The notes under the pieces were generated by a model. The model was not told where the DNA came from. It was given only the letters and a program-made list of their open reading frames with translations, and did no database searches. 64,000 nucleotides of DNA from assembly GCA_016720145.1 (NCBI GenBank), contig JADJXV010000007.1, positions 1 through 64,000 of the forward strand, read 5' to 3'. A program made the translations under genes and the position numbers. This DNA is from Ignavibacteria bacterium. GTDB taxonomy: Bacteria; Bacteroidota; Ignavibacteria; Kapaibacteriales; UBA961. Below, one piece after another: positions 8,900 to 16,482 of this stretch. The stretch's first letter is position 1, and every line of letters begins with the position of its first letter.

Positions 8900-9594
8900 T
8901 ACGACCTCATAGAGGTAGAATATTTGTAGCAAGATACACAGCCAAGAAGATACGACCTCAGAGAAGTCGAACGTTTGTAGCAAAATGTACAGCCAAGAAA
9001 ATACGACCTCAGTGAGGTCGAATATTTGTAGCAGGTGAATAGCCAAAAGTTACGACCTCAGCGAGGTCGAATGTTTGTAGCAAGAGGTACAGCCAAGAAA
9101 GTTACGACCTCAGCGAGGTCGAATGTTTGTAGCAAGAGGTACAGCCAAAAGTTACGACCTCAGCGAGGTCGAATATTTGTAGCAAGAGGTACCGCCAAGA
9201 AGATACGATCTCAGTGAGGTCGAACGTTTGTAGCAAAATGTACATCCAAGAAGATACGACCTCAGAGAGGTCGAACGTTTGTAGCAAAATGTACAGCCAA
9301 TAAGATACGACCTCAGAGAGGTCGAATGTTTGTAGCAAGAGATACACCCAAGAAGTCACGACCTCAGTGAGGTCGAACATTTGTAGCAGATGTACAGCCA
9401 AGAAGATACGACCTCAGAGAGGTCGAATGTTTGTAGCAAGAGGTACAGCCAAGAAAATACGACCTCAGTGAGGTCGAATATTTGTAGCAGGTGAATAGCC
9501 AAAAGTTACGACCTCAGAGAGGTCGAACGTTTGTAGCAAAATGTACAGCCAAGAAAATACGACCTCAGAGAGGTCGAACGTTTGCTTGCTGATA
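8900..9594. repeat. Tandem array of 14 imperfect ~51 bp units
   Basis: Units begin TACGACCTC at 8900, 8951, 9002, 9051, 9103, 9153, 9204, 9255, 9306, 9357, 9407, 9458, 9507 and 9558, a period of 49-52 bp. Each has a palindromic core GACCTCAGnGAGGTC, then GAAnnTTTGTAGCA and a more variable part ending GCCAAGAAGAT. The last unit is cut short. Variation is scattered point change, with a few longer sub-types repeated (AGGTGAATAGCCAAAAGT twice), suggesting unit shuffling. There are no unique spacers, so it is not CRISPR. Open frames across it arise because 51 is divisible by three. Confidence 0.9.
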
Positions 9595-9722
9595 CATATC
9601 CACAGTCCGGATATGCGAGATGTTTCATCGGTAGGTGTTGACGGTCAGTTCTAAGAACTGACCGGACTGAAAATCCTCCCGAGCCCCTCGCTTCTTGGCG
9701 AGCGGCTCGGTGGAGCGAAAAA

Positions 9723-9757
9723 AAAAGGCGATGGAATTTTCATTCCATCGCCTTTTG
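9723..9757 (-). terminator. Rho-independent terminator of the NlpC/P60 gene
   Basis: Stem AAGGCGATGGAAT/ATTCCATCGCCTT with a 4-base loop. On the minus strand it is followed by a run of nine T. It sits about 16 bases past the end of the reading frame that closes the NlpC/P60 gene at 9773. Confidence 0.85.
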
Positions 9758-9772
9758 TATTTTCCCGATAGT

Positions 9773-10743
9773 TTATTCTGTTGCAATTGCTTGCACTGCA
9801 CCGAGTTTCGCGCCGCCTTCGAGTGCATAGCGAGCAGCATCAACTTGCTGCAGGCGTTTTACACCGATGAGACGTTTGTTGTAATAATCGCTTTCGAGCG
9901 ATGATACCGTCACGCCGTAGCGTGAGCTGGCGTGTGCGAATAAATTATCACCTAAATAAATCCCGACGTGAGAGACATAGACGCGTTTGCGGGTATGGAA
10001 GAACACGACATCGCCGAACTGCATTTTTCGCGTGAACGAATTTTTGTGCCGACTTCTGACTGTTCTGCGGCTGTGCGTGGTAGCAGGAAATTACCTGCTG
10101 TCGCAAATACTGTACGAGTAAAGCTCGAACAGTCAATTCCGCTGCGGCTGCTGCCACCAAAAATGTAGCGTGTGCCGACCCAATCCATAATAGCATCCAT
10201 GATTTTTTTCTTGTCAACGCCACATGCGAGCATGTCTTCTTGGTCGCCTGGGGTGCCGCCGTCGATATATGCAAGCCAGAGAGATTTAAAGGCTTCAAAA
10301 TCGACAGTCACATTGTCTTCTTTTTCCAATTCGGCGAGGTCTTCACCCTCTTCCGGTAGATACTCTTCCATTTCAGCAGTATAATTTCCGTTTTGTGTTT
10401 GAATGGAAATCTCGGCAGGAGAACCAATAGTGGTTGCTTTTGTCGGGATTTCTTCCGCCGAACTAAGTCCGGCTAAGCGGCATAATTGCCCGTTGCTGTT
10501 GATGAGCGTGAGGGCTTGCTGTTTTCCTAATACGCGGTTACATTTAGAAGCGTATCGTTTGTGTTTTCTGGAAGTGCGTTTTGCAGCGTACTTTTTGTTA
10601 GAATGTGTTGTGCGTTTAACGACAACTTTTTTTGACGAATGTTTTTTTGGGGCAGAATAAATACTGCCGGTTGGCAAAGCTATAGCAATCACTATGAGAA
10701 CCAAGCTAAGCCAGAAAGGTAGGAGGGGTATGTTTTTCTTCAT
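9773..10743 (-). pseudogene. NlpC/P60 cell-wall peptidase, single frameshift
   Basis: The 5' frame (10743 to about 10024) has a signal peptide, a Lys/Arg-rich linker (about 32-70), an acidic stretch, then the start of the NlpC/P60 domain: WVGTRYIFGGSSRSGIDCSSF with catalytic Cys. The rest of the domain (MQFGDVVFFHTRKRVYVSHVGIYLGDNLFAHASS, with the His) is in another frame that ends at 9773. The switch is at a 5-base A run on the minus strand (10024-10028); six would fuse the halves into a protein of about 320 residues. All catalytic residues remain visible, so this is either very recent decay or a consensus error. Family role: cleaves gamma-D-Glu-diaminopimelate bonds in peptidoglycan. Confidence 0.85.
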
Positions 10744-10874
10744 AATTTCCTCGTTTAGTTTAGAAATACCTTCTGGACATTTAATTTCGGTAGAATTTCG
10801 CTTGAATAATCTACCGTTAGACGTCGTCCGGGCGGCGCAAGTAAGCCGATATCGGAACGATTAAGATTTAACCC

Positions 10875-12587
10875 TTATTTTTTATCGACGGCTTCTAATA
10901 TAAGACGATCGATTCCTTCCGGGCGGAGACCGATAACGGAAGGTCGGGCTATTCTTTGTTGAATATTGTAATACAGAAAAATCCACGGCGCAGAGTCGAT
11001 AACACTGCGCTCCATTGCGTTGTACAGGGCGTATCGCTGGGCGGGGCTGAGGCGAGGCGAGAGTGCTTGCTCATAAAGCGAGTCAAGCGCTTTGGAATTC
11101 AGATGAGTCGTATTCGGCCCTTTTGGTGAATTATTTTGCGAATAAAACAGCGCAAGAAAATTTTCAGGGTCGGGATAGTCGCCAATCCAGCTTGTGCGCC
11201 AGAGTGCGAGCTTGCCACTACGGACCATATCTAAATGTTGCGGGAAATCCACTTGTCTGAGTTCAAGATTCACTCCGATTGCCTTCCATTGCTGCTGCAC
11301 TGCTTCGGCGACCGATGCAGTACGCTCATTGGCTCCGAGCTGAAGCGTGAGCGTCGGCAGTCCTTTTCCATTCGGAAAGCCGGCTTGGGAGAGTAGTTCA
11401 CGTGCTTTTTCAGGATTGTAATTATACCCTTTTGTTTCCGGCGAAAAGCCGGGCATCGAGGGCGGAAGTACACCATTCGTCGCAGGAATTCCCTTGCCTT
11501 TGAGCACAAATTGTATGATCTTGTCACGGTCAATTGCATAATTCAATGCCTGCCGAAGCAGCTTGGACCGATAAAGCGGCATACTCTTTGCGGCAGTAAG
11601 CGTCGAATCGAGCAAAATACCATAGTATTCAACTGAATGCGCACTTGTTTGGAGCAATTTGTAAGAAGAAAATGCGGAAGTAAGCTTGCCGTTTGGCATG
11701 AGGACTTTCTCCACAAACGAGGGGTCAATTGAGCCGATAAAGTCTAATGTTCCTTTTTCAAATTCCAGAAATTCTGATTTGGTATTTCTGATAAATGAAA
11801 TAGAAACAGCATCAAGATACGGGAGCTGTTTGCCATGGGCATCATGCTTGAAATAAAGCGGGTTACGCGTGAGAGTAAGAGCCATATCCGGCTTCCACTC
11901 TGTGAAGGTAAACGCTCCGGTTCCAACAGGATGCTTGTAATAATCAGCTTTATAATACTCAATTGCTTCGTGAGGGATAATCCAACAATAGGGCATCGAA
12001 AGTAAGGAAAGAAGCGGCGCAAACGGCGTCGTAAGACGAAGTCTGACGGTCGAGTCATTCAGTACTGTGATACCACGAATTCCGGCGAATGGTTTATTGT
12101 CTGCCGTTGATGTGTAGAATTCTTCTGCACCCTCAAGGCGCTTGCGGAATACCCACAGTCCGGTTGATTTTGTACGAGCGTCGCATATTCTCTCAAAAGA
12201 GAATTGTACGTCGCGAGCTGTGAATTTGCGGGTTTTTTGCGCGCCAAAACACTCATTTTCTTGAAATTGAATGTCAGTGCGCAAGTGGAATGTCCACTCA
12301 GTGCCCGTGCTGTCTGTGTCCCAAGATGAGGCAAGACAGGGCACAAAATTCATCGATGAATCAAGCTCAACTAAACCATTATATATCTGTGAACCGGCCC
12401 AAATTGCCGCCTTGTAACTTGTGGTTGCAGGGTCGAGCGTCGAAAGGCCATCCGGCTCATTATAGTAAAATGTGCGGCTGGAGTCGATCTTTGGTTTATT
12501 TCCACAGGATTGTAATCCAATGGAACAAATCAAAGCGGCGGGAAGTATAAGTAACCAAGTTGTCAAAGAACGCGGGGAAAATTTCAT
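10875..12587 (-). CDS. Peptide ABC transporter substrate-binding lipoprotein
   Basis: 570 residues from the ATG at 12587, chosen because GAGGAAAG lies just upstream; an in-frame ATG six codons earlier lacks this. The signal peptide ends in lipobox LQSC, so it is membrane-anchored. The body is a family 5 (OppA/DppA) binding protein: LDPATTSYKAAIWAGSQIYNGLVE, TARDVQFSFER, HPVGTGAFTFTEWKPD, RQALNYAIDRDKII and WIGDYPDPENFLALFYS. It captures oligopeptides or similar solutes for an ABC importer. No permease or ATPase adjoins; one OppC/DppC-type permease is 31 kb away (43622-44692), and a link is only possible. Confidence 0.9.
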   Translation of the reverse strand: MKFSPRSLTTWLLILPAALICSIGLQSCGNKPKIDSSRTFYYNEPDGLSTLDPATTSYKAAIWAGSQIYNGLVELDSSMNFVPCLASSWDTDSTGTEWTFHLRTDIQFQENECFGAQKTRKFTARDVQFSFERICDARTKSTGLWVFRKRLEGAEEFYTSTADNKPFAGIRGITVLNDSTVRLRLTTPFAPLLSLLSMPYCWIIPHEAIEYYKADYYKHPVGTGAFTFTEWKPDMALTLTRNPLYFKHDAHGKQLPYLDAVSISFIRNTKSEFLEFEKGTLDFIGSIDPSFVEKVLMPNGKLTSAFSSYKLLQTSAHSVEYYGILLDSTLTAAKSMPLYRSKLLRQALNYAIDRDKIIQFVLKGKGIPATNGVLPPSMPGFSPETKGYNYNPEKARELLSQAGFPNGKGLPTLTLQLGANERTASVAEAVQQQWKAIGVNLELRQVDFPQHLDMVRSGKLALWRTSWIGDYPDPENFLALFYSQNNSPKGPNTTHLNSKALDSLYEQALSPRLSPAQRYALYNAMERSVIDSAPWIFLYYNIQQRIARPSVIGLRPEGIDRLILEAVDKK

Positions 12588-12889
12588 TCTTTCCTCGTAA
12601 ATCACGAAATTTTAGAAGCACATTTCTCTTCTCAAATTTCCGTTGCACAATTCAGCGAAAACGCCGATTTCTCCTTTTGAGAGGGTGCAATAAACGAAAT
12701 TTATTCCACGTGAAAAAGTGTTTTTTCTTTCATAATGTTAATTGCCCTAATCTTATACTTGCTTTTTGTACTTCTTTCCGGCGCCCTGGAATGGATGCAA
12801 ATTGTCGCGCAATCACCTGAAATAAGAACGAATAAGTACTCGTAACGCGAAACACCATTTGGCGATTATTCTCCCAATCTCCCCACGAA

Positions 12890-12936
12890 AAAAAGTGTCA
12901 AATTTTTTGCACAGAGTAGAAAATTTGACACTTTTT
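12890..12936. repeat. 17 bp perfect inverted repeat hairpin
   Basis: Arms AAAAAGTGTCAAATTTT (12890-12906) and its exact complement (12920-12936) around a 13-base loop. It looks like a bidirectional rho-independent terminator, yet lies between two divergent genes, where no known transcript ends. The rest of 12588-13004 shows no gene. Confidence 0.7.
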
Positions 12937-13004
12937 AGTGAAAACACCGCACTGGTTTTTGTTACTTTTTAAGATTTTGAACCACCATCAAAGAATCTGG
13001 TTTA

Positions 13005-13035
13005 TTGTTTTCCGTGCAATAAAACTCTATTTTTG
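13005..13035 (+). promoter_or_regulatory. Promoter TTG-N20-TATTTTTG
   Basis: TTG at 13005-13007, exactly 20 bases, then TATTTTTG at 13028-13035. This fits the Bacteroidetes promoter form. It is 40 bases upstream of the antitoxin ATG (13076), which also has a good GAGGAG ribosome site; tsaD follows on the same strand and may share the transcript. Confidence 0.6.
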
Positions 13036-13075
13036 TAAAAAACAACGTAACAAATCCACCTTGAGGAGCTGAACC

Positions 13076-13328
13076 ATGGAAATTACCATTCAAAAAGCAA
13101 AAATTAGTCTGTCAGAACTTGTCCTGCGGGCGCAAAAGGGAGGAAATTATCTTAATGCGAGATAATCATCCGGTGGTCAAATTAGTTCCTATTAACGAAC
13201 CTGATGAGGCACCGAACCGTTTTGGAATGTTCGAGGGTGATTTGATTTATATGGCCGACGATTTTAATGATATTCCCGAAGATTTTGCTATTTCATGTGA
13301 CCAAAATACGACCTCTTCAATCCGCTGA
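13076..13328 (+). pseudogene. Phd/YefM-type antitoxin remnant, frameshifted, no toxin
   Basis: Starts at an ATG behind GAGGAGCTGAACC and reads MEITIQKAKISLSELVLRAQKG, then loses frame. The continuation EEIILMRDNHPVVKLVPINEP and FEGDLIYMADDFNDIPEDF is one frame over. One extra G in the run at 13138-13140 would rejoin them into a protein of about 83 residues. The sequence fits a type II antitoxin of the kind paired with PIN-domain toxins. No toxin follows: tsaD begins 18 bases after the stop, and the usual C-terminal tail is replaced by an unrelated ending (ISCDQNTTSSIR). It looks like a deletion scar. Confidence 0.75.
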
Positions 13329-13345
13329 CAATTTCCCCCTACCCT

Positions 13346-14359
13346 ATGCTCCTTGCCATCGAATCTTCCTGCGACGAAACGTCAGCCGCCGTGCTGCATA
13401 ATTCACAGGTATTAAGTAATATCATCTCTTCTCAGGTCTTTCATACCGACTATGGCGGTGTGATCCCAGAGCTGGCTTCGCGGGCGCATGTGCAGAGTAT
13501 TTCGGCGGTGGTAAAAGCAGCTATTCAGGAAGCACAAATCGAAACGAAGGATTTGACAGCTATTGCGGTTACAACCGAACCCGGCCTCATCGGTTCGCTC
13601 CTCGTCGGCGCTAATTTTGCCAAAGGGCTTGCCTTGCGGCTTGGTGTGCCGTGCGTGCCGGTGCATCATATTGAGGGACATTTATATTCGGGATGTTTGG
13701 AAGATTCTACGGTGGAATTTCCGTTCATTGCGCTTGTCGTCAGTGGCGGGCATACATCGCTTTTTGAAGTACAGTCTTATAATTCCTATTCGATCCTCGG
13801 TATGACGAAAGATGACGCGGCAGGAGAAGCATTCGATAAGGTGGCTAAATTATTGGGGTTGGGTTATCCGGGCGGACCGCTCGTCGATAAACTTGCACAA
13901 TCAGGGAATCCTGCTGCCTACACATTCCCACGCTCGATGATGCATGATGGTACGTATAATTTCAGCTTCAGCGGCCTCAAAACATCGGTTCGCTATTTCC
14001 TGCAAAAGACCTTTCCTGAGTCAATTCCCGAAAATCTTCTACCCGATATATGCGCATCGGTGCAGGCGGCAATTACCGAAGTACTCGTCGCAAAAACAAT
14101 CCGAGCTGCTGTCGAAAAAAATGTTCGTATGGTGGTCATTGCAGGTGGTGTGTCAGCTAATTCGGGCTTAAGGAAACTGATGAATTCAACAGCTGCAAAG
14201 CATCGCATCCGCATGGTAGCGCCGAGGATGAGCTTTTGTATGGATAATGCAGCGATGATTGGCTTTTTGGCGGAGAAGAAATTACACGACAATCCGGGCG
14301 GCTTCTCGCGGCTTGACTTCAAGGTGCATTCGGCGGCGATGCGAGCAATGCGTAAATAA
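13346..14359 (+). CDS. tsaD: tRNA N6-adenosine threonylcarbamoyltransferase (TsaD)
   Basis: 337 residues, usual bacterial length. Known role: with TsaB/TsaE it transfers threonylcarbamoyl to A37 of ANN-decoding tRNAs (t6A). It begins LAIESSCDETSAAVL; the metal-binding motif HIEGH is at His108 and His112. Further conserved blocks are VVSGGHTSL, GEAFDKVAKLLGLGYPGG, FSFSGLKT and GGVSANSGLR. Its stop codon sits at the left edge of the inverted-repeat element at 14354. Confidence 0.96.
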   Translation: MLLAIESSCDETSAAVLHNSQVLSNIISSQVFHTDYGGVIPELASRAHVQSISAVVKAAIQEAQIETKDLTAIAVTTEPGLIGSLLVGANFAKGLALRLGVPCVPVHHIEGHLYSGCLEDSTVEFPFIALVVSGGHTSLFEVQSYNSYSILGMTKDDAAGEAFDKVAKLLGLGYPGGPLVDKLAQSGNPAAYTFPRSMMHDGTYNFSFSGLKTSVRYFLQKTFPESIPENLLPDICASVQAAITEVLVAKTIRAAVEKNVRMVVIAGGVSANSGLRKLMNSTAAKHRIRMVAPRMSFCMDNAAMIGFLAEKKLHDNPGGFSRLDFKVHSAAMRAMRK

Positions 14360-14955
14360 TGGTTAATGGTTAATGGTTAATGGTTAATGAATGTAACTCG
14401 TTTAATTTTAATAACATGAAAGATAATATATTAAAGACGAAGTCATTTTCTTTCTCGATTCGTATTGTGAATTGTTATAAATTCTTGATTCAAGAGAAGA
14501 AAGAGTTTGTCCTTTCTAAACAACTACTAAGAAGTGGTACTTCGGTTGGTGCAATGATTCGTGAAGCTGAACATTCAGAAAGCAAATCAGATTTCATACA
14601 CAAAATGGCAATTGCACAAAAAGAAATAAACGAATCTATCTACTGGTTAGAACTTCTTCATGCTACTGAATATTTAACTATTCAATTATTCAACAGTTTA
14701 AACAATGATGCTATCGAAATTATCAAGCTAATAACAAGCTCCATAAAAACATCAAAAGCATCAATTAATGGTTAATGGTAAATGGTTAATGATTAATTGA
14801 TGATAAGATATTAAACAACTTTTGGCTAACTAAAATTCATAATCATTACTAACGAGAGACTAGCACGACGATTCATGGGTAAGTGTTTAGGGGCAGTTAT
14901 AAAAACTGTCAGGACATGATATTAACCATTAACCATTAACCATTAACCATTATTT
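14354..14955. mobile_element. 602 bp element with 35 bp perfect inverted ends carrying a four-helix-bundle gene
   Basis: Ends 14354-14388 and 14921-14955 are exact inverted copies. Each is AAATAA followed by the heptamer TGGTTAA repeated about four times. A third, imperfect run in direct orientation (14764-14800) follows the enclosed gene. The element sits exactly between the ends of convergent genes tsaD and rlmD, and both genes' stop codons fall inside it. A/T content is higher than in either neighbour. There is no transposase, so it would be mobilised in trans if it is mobile at all; no clear target duplication is visible. Confidence 0.6.
14416..14775 (+). CDS. Four-helix-bundle protein (23S rRNA intervening-sequence type)
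   Basis: 119 residues from the ATG at 14416; the earlier ATG (14380) begins inside the heptamer repeat and is unlikely. The sequence follows the S23/IVP four-helix-bundle pattern: KTKSFSFSIRIVNCYKFL, then LSKQLLRSGTSVGAMIREAEHSESKSDFIHKMAIAQKEINESIYWLELL. These small proteins occur in rRNA intervening sequences, beside reverse transcriptases (Avd-like) and alone in intergenic DNA; their role is poorly known. Here it is the only gene of the heptamer-bounded element. Confidence 0.85.
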   Translation: MKDNILKTKSFSFSIRIVNCYKFLIQEKKEFVLSKQLLRSGTSVGAMIREAEHSESKSDFIHKMAIAQKEINESIYWLELLHATEYLTIQLFNSLNNDAIEIIKLITSSIKTSKASING

Positions 14956-16378
14956 CCCGCAAGTCCAGCCGTGCAATCGACTCAACATGAAAAGTATGCG
15001 GAAACATATCCACCGGCTCAATCCGCGTCACATCATACCTCGCTGAAAGGATCGCACAGTCCCTTGCTTGCGTGGCTGGATTACAACTGACATACACAAG
15101 TCGTTTAGGAGCAACGGTTAATAAATGTTCAAGTAGAATTTGGTGAATCCCTGCCCGTGGTGGATCCACGATAATCACATCCGGCGTGTGAAGCCGCTTG
15201 AGCAACTCAATCGCAGCCGGCTTGTGCAGGTCTTCGGCGAAATATTCTACATTCTTGATACCATTAAGATCAGCATTTGCTTTTGCATCGGCAATCGAAC
15301 CTTGTGAGAGCTCAAGCCCATAAACGCTTTTTACATGTTTAGCAGACGGCAAAGTAATCGAACCCGTACCACAGTATAAATCCCAGAGAATATCATCAGA
15401 ATTGAGTTCGGCAGCAGCAATAATTGCACTCAAAAACGGCTCTAATTGATAGGAATTTGTCTGGAAAAATGAGAACGGAGAGATTCGAAAATTCACACCC
15501 AAGACCGTCTCGGTGATGTGCCCGCTGCCTTTGAGAATGGTTGGTTCGCCAGTCGCTACAGGCGATGTCGTGTGATTGACGGCATGAATAACTGTTGATA
15601 TTTCAGGGAATTGCGCGATAAATTCACTTCCAAACCAGGTAGTCATGCGTTCATCCTCAGGGGTGAGGATAGTACTTGTCACAAATACCACCATTATCTC
15701 ACCTGATGCTTTCGCTGTTCGCAAAACTATATTCCTCAAAAATCCTTTATGCTCACGTGCATTATATGCTTTAGCTTCAATTTCGAGGGCCGCTTTACGT
15801 GTTGCTTTAAGAACTCGTCCTGCAATTTCAGGAGCAATATGGCACACATCCACGTCGAGAATTTTATCAAATCGTCCTGGAATATGGAGTCCGAGAGCGA
15901 AATCTTTGTGTAAAAGATCGTCAGCTTCGATGCCGATTTCTTCATCCGTTAGCCAGCGTGATGCACCGAAGGAGAATTCCATTTTATTCCGATAATGAAA
16001 GCTGCGCGGAGAGGCGAGCGTCTCCGTTAATTCACCAAAAGGGATCTTTCCGAGTCGCTCGAAGCTGTCGGCTATATGCTGACGCTTCCACTTGCGCTGT
16101 TCGGTGATTTGTAAATTCTGCCACGAACATCCTCCGCATACGCCGAAATGGCTACAGAGAGGCGTCTCTCTAAGTGGTGAATAATGAAGAATTTCCTTAA
16201 TTCGTGCCTCCGCGTGGCGGGATTTTTTCTTGGTAATTTCGGCAAGGATGACGTCACCCGGAACGGCATTTTTCACAAAATGAACTATGTTTTCACGACG
16301 GGCAATTGCTACTCCTTCGAATCCTATCGACTCAATTTCTAGCTCTACAATCTCTCTTGGGCTTTGTTTACGAGACAT
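14936..16378 (-). CDS. rlmD: 23S rRNA (uracil-C5) methyltransferase, RlmD/RlmCD family
   Basis: 480 residues. An N-terminal TRAM domain (about 8-62) is followed by the iron-sulphur motif CSHFGVCGGC (about 77-86), with a later Cys in VDVCHI. The SAM domain is C-terminal: FFQTNSYQ, LWDLYCGTGSITLP, DPPRAG and the catalytic VSCNPATQARD. It makes m5U in 23S rRNA; the exact position (1939 or 747) cannot be told from sequence alone. Its last codons (IMVNG, stop) are read from the heptamer array of the inverted-repeat element, so insertion of that element probably altered its C-terminus. Confidence 0.88.
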   Translation of the reverse strand: MSRKQSPREIVELEIESIGFEGVAIARRENIVHFVKNAVPGDVILAEITKKKSRHAEARIKEILHYSPLRETPLCSHFGVCGGCSWQNLQITEQRKWKRQHIADSFERLGKIPFGELTETLASPRSFHYRNKMEFSFGASRWLTDEEIGIEADDLLHKDFALGLHIPGRFDKILDVDVCHIAPEIAGRVLKATRKAALEIEAKAYNAREHKGFLRNIVLRTAKASGEIMVVFVTSTILTPEDERMTTWFGSEFIAQFPEISTVIHAVNHTTSPVATGEPTILKGSGHITETVLGVNFRISPFSFFQTNSYQLEPFLSAIIAAAELNSDDILWDLYCGTGSITLPSAKHVKSVYGLELSQGSIADAKANADLNGIKNVEYFAEDLHKPAAIELLKRLHTPDVIIVDPPRAGIHQILLEHLLTVAPKRLVYVSCNPATQARDCAILSARYDVTRIEPVDMFPHTFHVESIARLDLREIMVNG

Positions 16379-16407
16379 TTATTTTCCTGTTAATTTCAAA
16401 TTTTCGG

Positions 16408-16447
16408 CAAAAATACAGCTAAAAACTCTCGGAAAAACGTAAATTTG
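16408..16447. promoter_or_regulatory. Divergent -7 elements for rlmD and the amidase
   Basis: On the minus strand TATTTTTG (complement of 16408-16415) lies 30 bases before rlmD. On the plus strand TAAATTTG (16440-16447) lies 35 bases before the amidase ATG. Both match TAnnTTTG; neither has a clear TTG at the expected spacing. Confidence 0.4.
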
Positions 16448-16482
16448 CCGAGTGTGTAGCAGTAAACAACCATCCGGATGAT

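Noticed and set aside
9102..9401. 99-codon minus-strand frame of 17-residue repeats (LLQTFDLSEVV)
   Set aside because: It arises because most units are 51 bp; it has no start context, and units of 49, 50 and 52 bp break it.
8900..9594. CRISPR array
   Set aside because: The repeats run through the whole period with only scattered changes, the variable parts recur between units, and no cas gene is near.
10024..10028. Programmed -1 frameshift in the NlpC/P60 gene
   Set aside because: The run G-AAAAA-T lacks a usable tandem slippery heptamer and no stimulatory structure is evident; such shifts are not known for this family.
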